Source of the DNA: Porticoccaceae bacterium | GTDB lineage: Bacteria; Pseudomonadota; Gammaproteobacteria; Pseudomonadales; Porticoccaceae | Assembly: GCA_029238255.1 (NCBI GenBank) | Contig: JAQWGK010000050.1 | Location: forward strand, 124,001 to 188,000 | DNA length: 64,000 nucleotides | Direction of reading: 5' to 3' | Shown here: positions 55,925-64,000 of the stretch, piece after piece | Layout of the letters: each line of letters opens with the position of its first letter | How positions within the stretch are numbered: the stretch's first letter is position 1 | Notes under the pieces: generated by a model | Seen by the model: the letters and a program-made list of their open reading frames with translations, nothing else | The model's database searches: none | What the model was told of the DNA's origin: nothing | Program-made: the position numbers and the translations under genes

Positions 55925-58708
55925 ATGGACACTAAAACTCCGCTGATTCTCGTTGATGGATCCTCCTACCTGTACCGCGCCTTTCATGCGTTGCCGCCGC
56001 TAACTAACAGCAAAGGTGTGCCCACCGGAGCGGTAAAAGGTGTGATTAACATGATGCGCAGAATGCTCAAGGATTACCCCGAGAGCACGGTAGTGGTGGT
56101 GTTCGATGCCAAGGGCAAAACATTTCGCGATGAAATATACAGTGACTACAAGGCTCAGCGTCCGCCAATGCCCGACGATCTGCGAGTACAGATAGAGCCA
56201 ATCCACAATATTATTAAAGCCATGGGCTTGCCGATGCTGATTATTGACGGCGTTGAAGCCGATGATGTTATTGGCACCTTGGCCGTGCAGGCCACAGCAG
56301 CCGAGCAGCCGGTGGTTATTTCCACCGGTGACAAAGATATTGCCCAGCTAGTGAATGAACATATCACTCTGATCAACACCATGAACAACTCGACCCTGGA
56401 TAGGGCAGGGGTGATTGAAAAATTTGGTATCCCACCAGAGTTGATTATCGATTATCTCGCCCTGCTGGGCGATAAGTCCGACAATATTCCCGGAGTGCCC
56501 GGTGTCGGAGAAAAAACTGCTCTCGGTTTACTGCAGGGAATAGGGGGGCTGGATGATATTTATGCACGCCTCGACGAAGTCGCAGGCCTCGCCTTCCGCG
56601 GTGCCAAAACCATGTCACCAAAACTGGAAGAGCACAGAGAGCTTGCCTACCTCTCCTATCTGTTGGCAACCATCAAGACCGATGTAGAAATGCCTCTGCA
56701 ACTGGACGAGCTCAAAAACGGCGAGCCAGATCAGGCAGAGCTTTTGAGTCTGTTCAGAGATATGGAGTTTAAAACCTGGATTGAGGAAGCTTCTTCAGCC
56801 ACGGCGGCAAACGGCACCGCTGAGCCTAAGCAGTCGGCTTCGGAAAAATCAGAATCTGATGCAACTAGCGCAGCAGAGGTCGTGGAAAAGGAAGAGATCA
56901 ACAAAGATTATCAAACCGTTTTAACCGAAGCAGAGTTTAATCTGTGGATTGATAAGATAAAGTCTGCCGAGCTGGTAGCCGTGGATACCGAGACAACCAG
57001 TCTCGATTATATGCGTGCCAAATTGGTCGGAATCTCGCTGGCAGTTGAGCCGGGAGAGGCCGCCTATATCCCCTTTGGTCACGACTATCTGGGTGCCCCA
57101 GAGCAGTTATCTCAAGAGTTTGTACTGGAAAAAATTAAGCCGCTGCTAGAAGACCCCGCAATCGCAAAAGTGGGTCAAAACCTTAAATATGATATGGGTG
57201 TACTGGCCCAGCACGGCATTGAACTGCAGGGTATCGCCTTTGATACCATGCTCGAATCCTATGTCCTCGACTCCGTGGCCACCCGTCACGATATGGACAG
57301 TCTGGCACTAAAATATCTCGATCAAGAGACCATTAAATTTGCCGATGTTGCCGGCAAAGGCGCAGCACAAATTACCTTTAATCAGGTGCCTTTAGAGCAG
57401 GCAGGCCCCTATGCTTCCGAAGATGCCGATATAACGCTGCGTCTGCATAACCAACTCTGGTCGCAGGTCTCCGCTGAGGCATCTCTTGCCAAGGTCTTCA
57501 ATGAAATTGAACTGCCATTGATTGAGGTGTTGTCGAGAATTGAGCGCACCGGCGCGCTGGTCGACGACACGCTGTTATTTCAGCAGAGTCAGGAATTATC
57601 TGAGCGATTGGCGGAGCTTGAAACTCAGGCATGGGATCTAGCCGGCCAGCAGTTTAATCTCGCCTCCCCCAAGCAGCTTGGGGAAATAATGTTTGAAAAG
57701 CTCGAAATTCCGGTGCTCAAGAAAACCGCCAAGGGAGCGCCTTCGACAAAAGAAGAGGTGCTGCAGGAATTGGCGCTGGACTACCCGCTGCCAAAAGTGA
57801 TTTTAGAGCACCGCGGTTTAGCCAAGTTAAAGTCCACCTATACCGACAAACTACCGGTAATGATCAACCCCGAAACCGGGCGTATTCACACCTCCTATCA
57901 TCAGGCGGGAACCGCGACCGGACGGCTTTCATCCTCCGATCCCAATCTACAGAATATTCCAATCCGCACCGCGGAGGGCCGCCGTGTTCGCCAGGCATTT
58001 ATCGCCAAGCCGGGCTCTGTGTTGGTGGCTGCGGATTACTCTCAGGTCGAGCTGCGGATTATGGCTCACCTTTCAGAAGATCCAAGTCTGTTAGCCGCGT
58101 TTAACGCCGGTCAAGATATTCACCGCGCCACAGCGGCAGAGGTATTTGGTGTCGAGACTGACGCGGTAACCACTGAACAGCGGCGCAGCGCCAAGGCCAT
58201 TAACTTTGGTCTTATCTACGGGATGTCAGCCTTTGGTCTGGCCCGTCAGCTGGGGATTAATCGCAAGCAGGCCGCTGAATATATCGAGCTCTATTTTGCC
58301 CGCTATCCCGGCGTGCAAAACTATATGAATAATATTCGCTACACCGCCGCCGAAAATGGTTATGTCGAAACCTTCTTTGGTCGTCGCCTCTATCTGCCAG
58401 AAATAAATTCCAGAAACGGTATGCGTCGTCAGGCTTCCGAGCGCACGGCGATTAATGCGCCAATGCAGGGAACCGCCGCCGATATTATTAAGCGAGCGAT
58501 GATTTCCGTCGATAGTTGGCTGCAAAACAGTGACTTGGAAAGCCGCATGATTATGCAGGTACACGATGAGCTTGTACTGGAGGTGCCGGAGTCAGAACTG
58601 GAAGCCGTTAAGCAGGGGCTGATGGAGCACATGGAATCAGCCGCCGAATTGCTGGTTCCACTGGTGGTGGATGTAGGTGTTGGGGATAACTGGGACGAGG
58701 CTCACTAG
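55925..58708 (+). CDS. polA: DNA polymerase I
   Basis: [45 protein letters not shown]. Confidence 0.98.
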   Translation: MDTKTPLILVDGSSYLYRAFHALPPLTNSKGVPTGAVKGVINMMRRMLKDYPESTVVVVFDAKGKTFRDEIYSDYKAQRPPMPDDLRVQIEPIHNIIKAMGLPMLIIDGVEADDVIGTLAVQATAAEQPVVISTGDKDIAQLVNEHITLINTMNNSTLDRAGVIEKFGIPPELIIDYLALLGDKSDNIPGVPGVGEKTALGLLQGIGGLDDIYARLDEVAGLAFRGAKTMSPKLEEHRELAYLSYLLATIKTDVEMPLQLDELKNGEPDQAELLSLFRDMEFKTWIEEASSATAANGTAEPKQSASEKSESDATSAAEVVEKEEINKDYQTVLTEAEFNLWIDKIKSAELVAVDTETTSLDYMRAKLVGISLAVEPGEAAYIPFGHDYLGAPEQLSQEFVLEKIKPLLEDPAIAKVGQNLKYDMGVLAQHGIELQGIAFDTMLESYVLDSVATRHDMDSLALKYLDQETIKFADVAGKGAAQITFNQVPLEQAGPYASEDADITLRLHNQLWSQVSAEASLAKVFNEIELPLIEVLSRIERTGALVDDTLLFQQSQELSERLAELETQAWDLAGQQFNLASPKQLGEIMFEKLEIPVLKKTAKGAPSTKEEVLQELALDYPLPKVILEHRGLAKLKSTYTDKLPVMINPETGRIHTSYHQAGTATGRLSSSDPNLQNIPIRTAEGRRVRQAFIAKPGSVLVAADYSQVELRIMAHLSEDPSLLAAFNAGQDIHRATAAEVFGVETDAVTTEQRRSAKAINFGLIYGMSAFGLARQLGINRKQAAEYIELYFARYPGVQNYMNNIRYTAAENGYVETFFGRRLYLPEINSRNGMRRQASERTAINAPMQGTAADIIKRAMISVDSWLQNSDLESRMIMQVHDELVLEVPESELEAVKQGLMEHMESAAELLVPLVVDVGVGDNWDEAH

Positions 58709-58846
58709 CAGTTTTCTTGTCTTTGGGGCAGTAAAAATAATCATTAATGTGAAGATGCAACGGCACTAGTCAGCAAGGTTTAAAAGTTTTTTCACTTTTT
58801 TGTAATTATTTTTGAACTATCTGGTTTTGGCCTGTCTTACTAAGTG

Positions 58847-58949
58847 CAAGACATGATTGCTTACTCTCCCCCAAATTAAGCAACCTGCAAAGCTAAACTC
58901 CCAAGCAAAGCAACGCATACCCCGGTCCATCTTGGATCGGGGTTTTTTT
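58847..58949 (+). ncRNA. Candidate small RNA at the polA-engB locus (Spot 42/ErsA position)
   Basis: Possible promoter TTGAAC-N17-TCTTAC (58812-58840), C-rich unstructured segments, and a strong terminator; no ORF. Confidence 0.6.
58920..58949 (+). terminator. Rho-independent terminator (3' end of candidate sRNA)
   Basis: CCCCGGTCCATCTTGGATCGGGGTTTTTTT. Confidence 0.9.
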
Positions 58950-59004
58950 ATATCTGTTGATAAGGCGTTTGAATTAGAGGAGAAGGTAGAGGGTTTAAGC
59001 GAAA

Positions 59005-59667
59005 TTAAGCTTTGGCTGGGCCGCTGGAAGAATCACTGGAAGGATCGACAAAGTCGGCACTCAGCCAATGGCCTAAAACGGATTCTAGTTCTGGAAGACC
59101 CTGTTTCTTGAGCGAAGAAAAGGTTTGCGCACTCATTAGAGTGCAGCCGGGATCCATATCGCGCAGATGTCGCTCGACCATCAGCAGGGAGTTCTGAGCG
59201 GGACCGCGCTTAAGCTTATCCGATTTGGTTAACAGAATATGAACGGGCAGTCCGGCCTGTGCCGCCCAGTTAAGCATCTGCAAATCAAACTCCTGAAGCG
59301 GATGGCGAATATCCATGAGCAATACCAGTCCAGCCAGACTCTGACGCATCTGCAGATATTCAGCGAGGTGTTTATCCCACTCCCGTTTCATGGCGATGGG
59401 CACTTTCGCATAACCATAGCCGGGCAGGTCGACTAGGCGTTTGCCGCCATGCAGCTCAAAGAAATTAATCAGCTGTGTTCGACCCGGCGTCTTACTGGTT
59501 CTGGCCAGGCCTCTATTGCGAGTCAGAGTATTTATGGCACTGGATTTACCGGCATTTGAGCGGCCGGCAAAGGCAATTTCACAGCCGCTATCAGCCGGAC
59601 ATTGCTTCAGAGAGGGTGCGCTAGTCAGAAATGAGACGCGCTTATAATCAATATGATTCGAATCCAT
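59005..59667 (-). CDS. engB: Ribosome biogenesis GTPase YihA/EngB
   Basis: [41 protein letters not shown]. Confidence 0.97.
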   Translation of the reverse strand: MDSNHIDYKRVSFLTSAPSLKQCPADSGCEIAFAGRSNAGKSSAINTLTRNRGLARTSKTPGRTQLINFFELHGGKRLVDLPGYGYAKVPIAMKREWDKHLAEYLQMRQSLAGLVLLMDIRHPLQEFDLQMLNWAAQAGLPVHILLTKSDKLKRGPAQNSLLMVERHLRDMDPGCTLMSAQTFSSLKKQGLPELESVLGHWLSADFVDPSSDSSSGPAKA

Positions 59668-59829
59668 GGCTAAAGGGTCATTATCTCGCTGTAAGAAGTG
59701 CTACTTATTAGTATATAATGCGCCGGCTTTAGCCGACGTGGCTAATGTTAATGATTCCAACCTGCAAGTTATTCAGGTTGGAGTTCATATATAAGTTCTA
59801 TTCTAGCGGATTGCACGAGTTGATTAACC

Positions 59830-60471
59830 ATGAAAAAAAGCTTTTTTAGTATTATTTGTCTGATGGCTGCACTGACAGCAAATCAGGCCCTGGCATCTGG
59901 TGATGCTGTAGCGGGAGAATCGAAGGTAGCTGTATGTGCTGGCTGCCACGGTGGTGACGGTAACAGCATGGTTGCTTCATTCCCTAAACTGGCCGGTCTG
60001 GGCGAGAACTATTTAGTTCGACAGCTACGTGATATCAAGTCTGGCGAGCGCGCTATTGCCTCGATGACGGGTATTCTGGACGCTTCTTCAGATCAGGATC
60101 TGCAAGATATGGCGGCCTATTACAACAGCCAGACCAGACAGATCTCCGGTGCTCAAGAGATTACTCTTATTGGTTACAGCGATCCCGACGAAGCGCTTCA
60201 GCTCGGCGAGAATATCTACCGCGGTGGCAATCTTAAGACCGAAGTAGCAGCCTGTATCGGTTGTCACTCACCCGCCGGTAAAGGCAACGACCCTGCTGGT
60301 TACCCAGCCCTGGGCGGCCAACATGCTGACTACATTGAGAGCCAGCTATTGCAATACCGCAGCGGCGAGCGCGCCAGCGGTGGTAACGCAAAAATTATGC
60401 AAGGTGTTGCTGAGCGTATGAGCAACAAAGAAATTAAGGCAGTGGCCAATTATATTTCTGGGCTTAACTAG
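59830..60471 (+). CDS. Dihaem cytochrome c4
   Basis: Two CxxCH motifs (CAGCH, CIGCH), signal peptide. Confidence 0.95.
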   Translation: MKKSFFSIICLMAALTANQALASGDAVAGESKVAVCAGCHGGDGNSMVASFPKLAGLGENYLVRQLRDIKSGERAIASMTGILDASSDQDLQDMAAYYNSQTRQISGAQEITLIGYSDPDEALQLGENIYRGGNLKTEVAACIGCHSPAGKGNDPAGYPALGGQHADYIESQLLQYRSGERASGGNAKIMQGVAERMSNKEIKAVANYISGLN

Positions 60472-60550
60472 TACTGAGTTAAAACGTTGATGGAGTGGGC
60501 TGGAAGATCGGCCCCTCCAATTTTTACCAATGGTTGTAAGGGAGTTTCCT

Positions 60551-61192
60551 ATGTTGCGTCGTGTTTATAGCTATTTCTTTTTGTTGCTGATGTTGCCCGC
60601 CTCTCTGGGTTGTGCTGAATCAGAGCAATACAAAGCTGGTATTGACTACGAAGTTCTGCCACAGGCTGTCAGAACAGCGAACCCAAATAAAATCGAAGTT
60701 AACGAAGTCTTCGCTTATACCTGCAATCACTGCTTCGACTTTGAATCGGTTCTGCACCCCTGGGAAGAAACTCTGGCTGACGATGTGGATATGCAGCGCA
60801 CACCAGCCGTCTGGCAGCCAGCGATGGAACTCTATGCCCGCGCCTACTTCAGCGCCGTAGCACTGAAGGTTCTAGATAAGGTTCATATGCCGATTTTTGA
60901 AGCCATCCATGTTCGCAAAGAAGCGGTTAGAAGCGAGCAGGATGTGGCCAAGTTTTTTGTTGCAGCAGGTATCGACAGCGTTAAATTTTCTAAAGTATTC
61001 AACTCCTTTGGCATGACCAGCATGGTCAATCAGGCCAAAGCCAGAATGCGTAGCTACCGCACTCAGGGAACCCCTGAAATGGTTGTAAACGGCAAGTACA
61101 GAATTAGCAGCAGAATGACGGGTGGTTTTGATGGAATGATCAAAGTCGCCGACTTCCTGATTGCAAAAGAGCGCGCTGCCGCCGCTAAGTAA
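60551..61192 (+). CDS. dsbA: Thiol:disulfide interchange protein DsbA family
   Basis: EVFAYTCNHCFDFE active site and GTPEMVVNGKY cis-Pro region; signal peptide. Confidence 0.9.
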   Translation: MLRRVYSYFFLLLMLPASLGCAESEQYKAGIDYEVLPQAVRTANPNKIEVNEVFAYTCNHCFDFESVLHPWEETLADDVDMQRTPAVWQPAMELYARAYFSAVALKVLDKVHMPIFEAIHVRKEAVRSEQDVAKFFVAAGIDSVKFSKVFNSFGMTSMVNQAKARMRSYRTQGTPEMVVNGKYRISSRMTGGFDGMIKVADFLIAKERAAAAK

Positions 61193-61303
61193 CCATTAAA
61201 GCCTCAATTGTTTAGAGTGAAACTTGCAGCCCCTATCAGTGCAATGGGCTGCAATATCAAGTTTATTTAAAAACGTTATTTTAAAAGAAGTTATCAGGAA
61301 AAT

Positions 61304-62419
61304 ATGAAACCGACGATTAAACCGAACAACCCGAATTTTTCCTCAGGCCCCTGCTCCAAGCGTCCCGGCTATGATGTAAACAATCTCGATATTGCCACAC
61401 TGGGCCGTTCACATCGCTCAAGTCTGGGAAAGGTTGCACTGGGTCGAGCATGTACTGACACCGCCGAAATTCTTGGGCTGCCAGAAGGCTACCGAGTCGG
61501 TGTAGTGCCCGCATCTGATACAGGTGCTGTAGAAATGATTATGTGGTCAGCGCTGGGTGCGCGACCGGTAGATATTTTTGCCTGGGAATCCTTTGGCAGC
61601 GGCTGGCTTACCGACGCGGTAAAGCAGCTCAAGCTCGACAACCTGAACAGCTACACTGCCGATTACGGCAAATTACCTGACCTCAGTCAGGCCAACCCGA
61701 ATAACGATATAGTCTTTACCTGGAACGGCACCACTGCCGGCGTAAAGGTAGAGAATGCAGACTGGATTAGCGACGATCGCACTGGACTGACTATCTGTGA
61801 TGCAACCTCCGCCGTATTTGCCATGGAGATGCCCTGGGAAAAGCTCGATGTTGTTACCTTCAGCTGGCAGAAAGTGCTCGGCGGTGAAGGCGCTCACGGT
61901 ATGTTGATTCTCAGCCCAAGAGCGGTTGAGCGTCTTGAGAGCTACACTCCTGCCTGGCCTCTGCCGAAAATTTTCCGCATGACCAAAGGTGGAAAATTGA
62001 TCGAAGGTATCTTCCGCGGCGAGACGATTAATACACCCTCAATGCTCTGTGTTGCTGACTATCTGGATGCACTGGATTGGGTGCGTTCGATTGGTGGATT
62101 GCCCGCAGCGATTGCCAAATCAGAAGGCAATCTTGAAGTTCTAAAAAGTTTTGTCGCCACCCGTGACTGGGCGCACTTTTTGGCAGAGGTTCCCGAGCAG
62201 ATTTCCAATACCAGTGTCTGCCTGACCCTCGATCTCGACGCAGATCAAGTTAAGCAAATTGTTAAGCTGTTGAACGCTGAAGGGGTTGCCTACGATATTG
62301 GCGCCTACCGCGACGCTCCGGCTGGACTGCGAATCTGGTGTGGTGCCACTGTTGAAGAATCTGATCTTGAAGCACTGCTGCCATGGCTCGATTGGGCTTA
62401 TGAGCAGGTGTCTCAGTAA
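61304..62419 (+). CDS. serC: Phosphoserine aminotransferase (Methanosarcina/alphaproteobacterial-type SerC)
   Basis: [15 protein letters not shown]...[10 protein letters not shown]; adjacent to serA. Confidence 0.9.
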   Translation: MKPTIKPNNPNFSSGPCSKRPGYDVNNLDIATLGRSHRSSLGKVALGRACTDTAEILGLPEGYRVGVVPASDTGAVEMIMWSALGARPVDIFAWESFGSGWLTDAVKQLKLDNLNSYTADYGKLPDLSQANPNNDIVFTWNGTTAGVKVENADWISDDRTGLTICDATSAVFAMEMPWEKLDVVTFSWQKVLGGEGAHGMLILSPRAVERLESYTPAWPLPKIFRMTKGGKLIEGIFRGETINTPSMLCVADYLDALDWVRSIGGLPAAIAKSEGNLEVLKSFVATRDWAHFLAEVPEQISNTSVCLTLDLDADQVKQIVKLLNAEGVAYDIGAYRDAPAGLRIWCGATVEESDLEALLPWLDWAYEQVSQ

Positions 62420-62511
62420 GTAGCGCTGCGGCTATAAAAGCGCCGCTGCTAATAAACAACCAAAAATTTAATTGATAGAAACCAAGAACATAAAGCGAGA
62501 AGAAAACAGCT

Positions 62512-63681
62512 ATGTATAAAATTCGTACCTACAACGCAATCTCATCAAAAGGTCTAGAGCGCTTCCCGGCAGACAGCTATCAGGTATCCAGCGAGTGCGC
62601 TGACCCCGTTGGCGTTTTGCTGCGCAGCCAGAAGTTGCACAGTGAAGTTCTACCTGAATCCGTAGTTGCTGTTGCCCGTGCCGGTGCTGGTACCAACAAT
62701 ATTCCCACTGCCGATTACACCGAGCAGGGTATTGTTGTATTTAACACCCCTGGCGCCAACGCCAACGCGGTAAAAGAACTTATCGTTGCATCACTGTTGA
62801 TGGGTTCGCGAGATATCTATGGCGGCATGAACTATGTTCAGGGCCTCACCGAGATCACTGACTCCGGAGAGATGGGGCAGCTTTTGGAAAAAGAGAAAAA
62901 GCGTTTTGCCGGTGGCGAAGTACAGGGCAAAACTCTGGGTGTGATTGGTCTGGGTGCGATTGGCTCAATGATCGCCAATCTGGCCCTTGAGCTGGGTATG
63001 GATGTTGTGGGTTACGACCCGGCAATCTCTGTCGAAGCCGCTTGGCAGCTGTCGAGCAATGTTGAACGTATGGACAGCATTGAAGCTCTATTGGGCCGCT
63101 CTGACTTTATTACTCTGCACGTACCTGCAATTGCTGCCACCAAGCACCTGATTAACAGCAAGACCCTCTCTATTATGAAGAGCGGCGCAAAGATTCTTAA
63201 CTTTGCCCGCGAAGAGATTGTCAGCTCAGCCGACGTGGTTGAAGCACTGGATAAGGGCGTAATCAGCGGTTATATCACTGATTTCCCTGCCCCTGAATTA
63301 CTCGGCCGCAAAGATGTACTGCTGATGCCACATATTGGCGCCAGCACTGCAGAAGCGGAGGAGAACTGTGCGGTTATGGCCGCCAACCAGCTGATGGATT
63401 TCCTTGAGAACGGAAATATCCTCAACTCGGTTAACTACCCCCAGATCAAAATGGCCCGCAATGGCGGCACGCGCATTACCTTCACTAACAAGAATGTGCC
63501 TAAAGTTCTGGGTAATGTTCTGTCGATACTGGCGGATAGCAACTTGAATGTTGTCGATATGGTAAACAAGAGCCGCGATGAAATTGCCTACAATATTATT
63601 GATATCGAAGGTGACTTCAACGACAGCCTGCAGGCAAAGATTGCCGAGGTTGAGGGTGTTGTTCAGGTTCGCATTATCTAA
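62512..63681 (+). CDS. serA: D-3-phosphoglycerate dehydrogenase
   Basis: VARAGAGTNNIPTADYTEQGIVVFNTPGANANAVKEL; C-terminal ACT domain. Confidence 0.94.
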   Translation: MYKIRTYNAISSKGLERFPADSYQVSSECADPVGVLLRSQKLHSEVLPESVVAVARAGAGTNNIPTADYTEQGIVVFNTPGANANAVKELIVASLLMGSRDIYGGMNYVQGLTEITDSGEMGQLLEKEKKRFAGGEVQGKTLGVIGLGAIGSMIANLALELGMDVVGYDPAISVEAAWQLSSNVERMDSIEALLGRSDFITLHVPAIAATKHLINSKTLSIMKSGAKILNFAREEIVSSADVVEALDKGVISGYITDFPAPELLGRKDVLLMPHIGASTAEAEENCAVMAANQLMDFLENGNILNSVNYPQIKMARNGGTRITFTNKNVPKVLGNVLSILADSNLNVVDMVNKSRDEIAYNIIDIEGDFNDSLQAKIAEVEGVVQVRII

Positions 63682-63700
63682 TTCGGTAATGCTGAACTGA

Positions 63701-63727
63701 AAAAAGCGCCTTCGGGCGCTTTTTTTA
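63701..63727 (+). terminator. Rho-independent terminator downstream of serA
   Basis: AAAAAGCGCCTTCGGGCGCTTTTTTTA. Confidence 0.85.
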
Positions 63728-63728
63728 T

Positions 63729-63761
63729 GGGCTAGATTTACGGGCTAGATTTACGGGCTAG
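63729..63761 (+). repeat. 13-bp tandem repeat GGGCTAGATTTAC, about 2.5 copies
   Basis: Read directly between the serA terminator and the AraC gene 3' end. Confidence 0.9.
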
Positions 63762-64000
63762 GTTTTCTCGGCAGAGAACAACTTCGCACGCACTGTGCGC
63801 CGGTATTCCTTTGGGCTATTGCCAGACCATTGCTTAAACCGCGATGAAAACCAGCTGGCATCTTTATAGCCACTGTAGTTGGCAATCTCCAAAATCGACA
63901 GATCGGTATTTTTAAGAAGATCACAGGCAAAGGTCATACGCACCTCAGTCAGATAATCCCCCGGCGTCTTACCCACCGCAGCCATAAAGCGCCGGTTAAA
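63758..64000 (-). CDS. AraC-family transcriptional regulator (C-terminal part, truncated by window edge)
   Basis: LLKNTDLSILEIANYSGYKDASWFSSRFKQWSGNSPKEYRR, AraC HTH. Confidence 0.93.
   Translation of the reverse strand, partial: FNRRFMAAVGKTPGDYLTEVRMTFACDLLKNTDLSILEIANYSGYKDASWFSSRFKQWSGNSPKEYRRTVRAKLFSAEKT

Overview
This 64 kb window is the origin-proximal region of a marine-type gammaproteobacterial chromosome. The lineage is inferred from gene content only. Left of about 10.13 kb the minus strand carries gyrB(partial)-recF-dnaN-dnaA and then mnmE-yidC-yidD-rnpA-rpmH. Right of about 10.75 kb the plus strand carries mnmG-rsmG-parA-parB, atpIBEFHAGDC, glmU and glmS. Beyond these come a small islet of unknown microproteins, an RpiR/HexR regulator, uvrD, a TRAP solute-binding protein, trkH/trkA/rsmB/fmt/def, LysM/dprA/purE/tsaC/hemF/aroE, a Phd/PIN toxin-antitoxin pair, an aa3-type cytochrome oxidase cluster, znuBC/zur/znuA, polA/engB, cytochrome c4/dsbA, serC/serA and a partial AraC regulator. 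Most of it is conserved core genome; I found no CRISPR array, phage, transposon or rRNA/tRNA. The best leads are: (1) an apparent inversion of the rpmH-mnmE block next to dnaA, with two separate DnaA-box-containing non-coding regions and the strand switch at rpmH/mnmG; (2) a perfect parS palindrome inside recF plus a second, CG-to-TA variant palindrome at the recF 3' end; (3) a HexR-like regulator that appears to lack about 65 internal residues of its SIS domain; (4) an sRNA candidate between polA and engB, the Spot 42/ErsA position; (5) a pair of paralogous membrane microproteins, one of them absent from the ORF track; (6) a cox cluster lacking ctaA. No clearly new multi-gene defence or metabolic system is evident.
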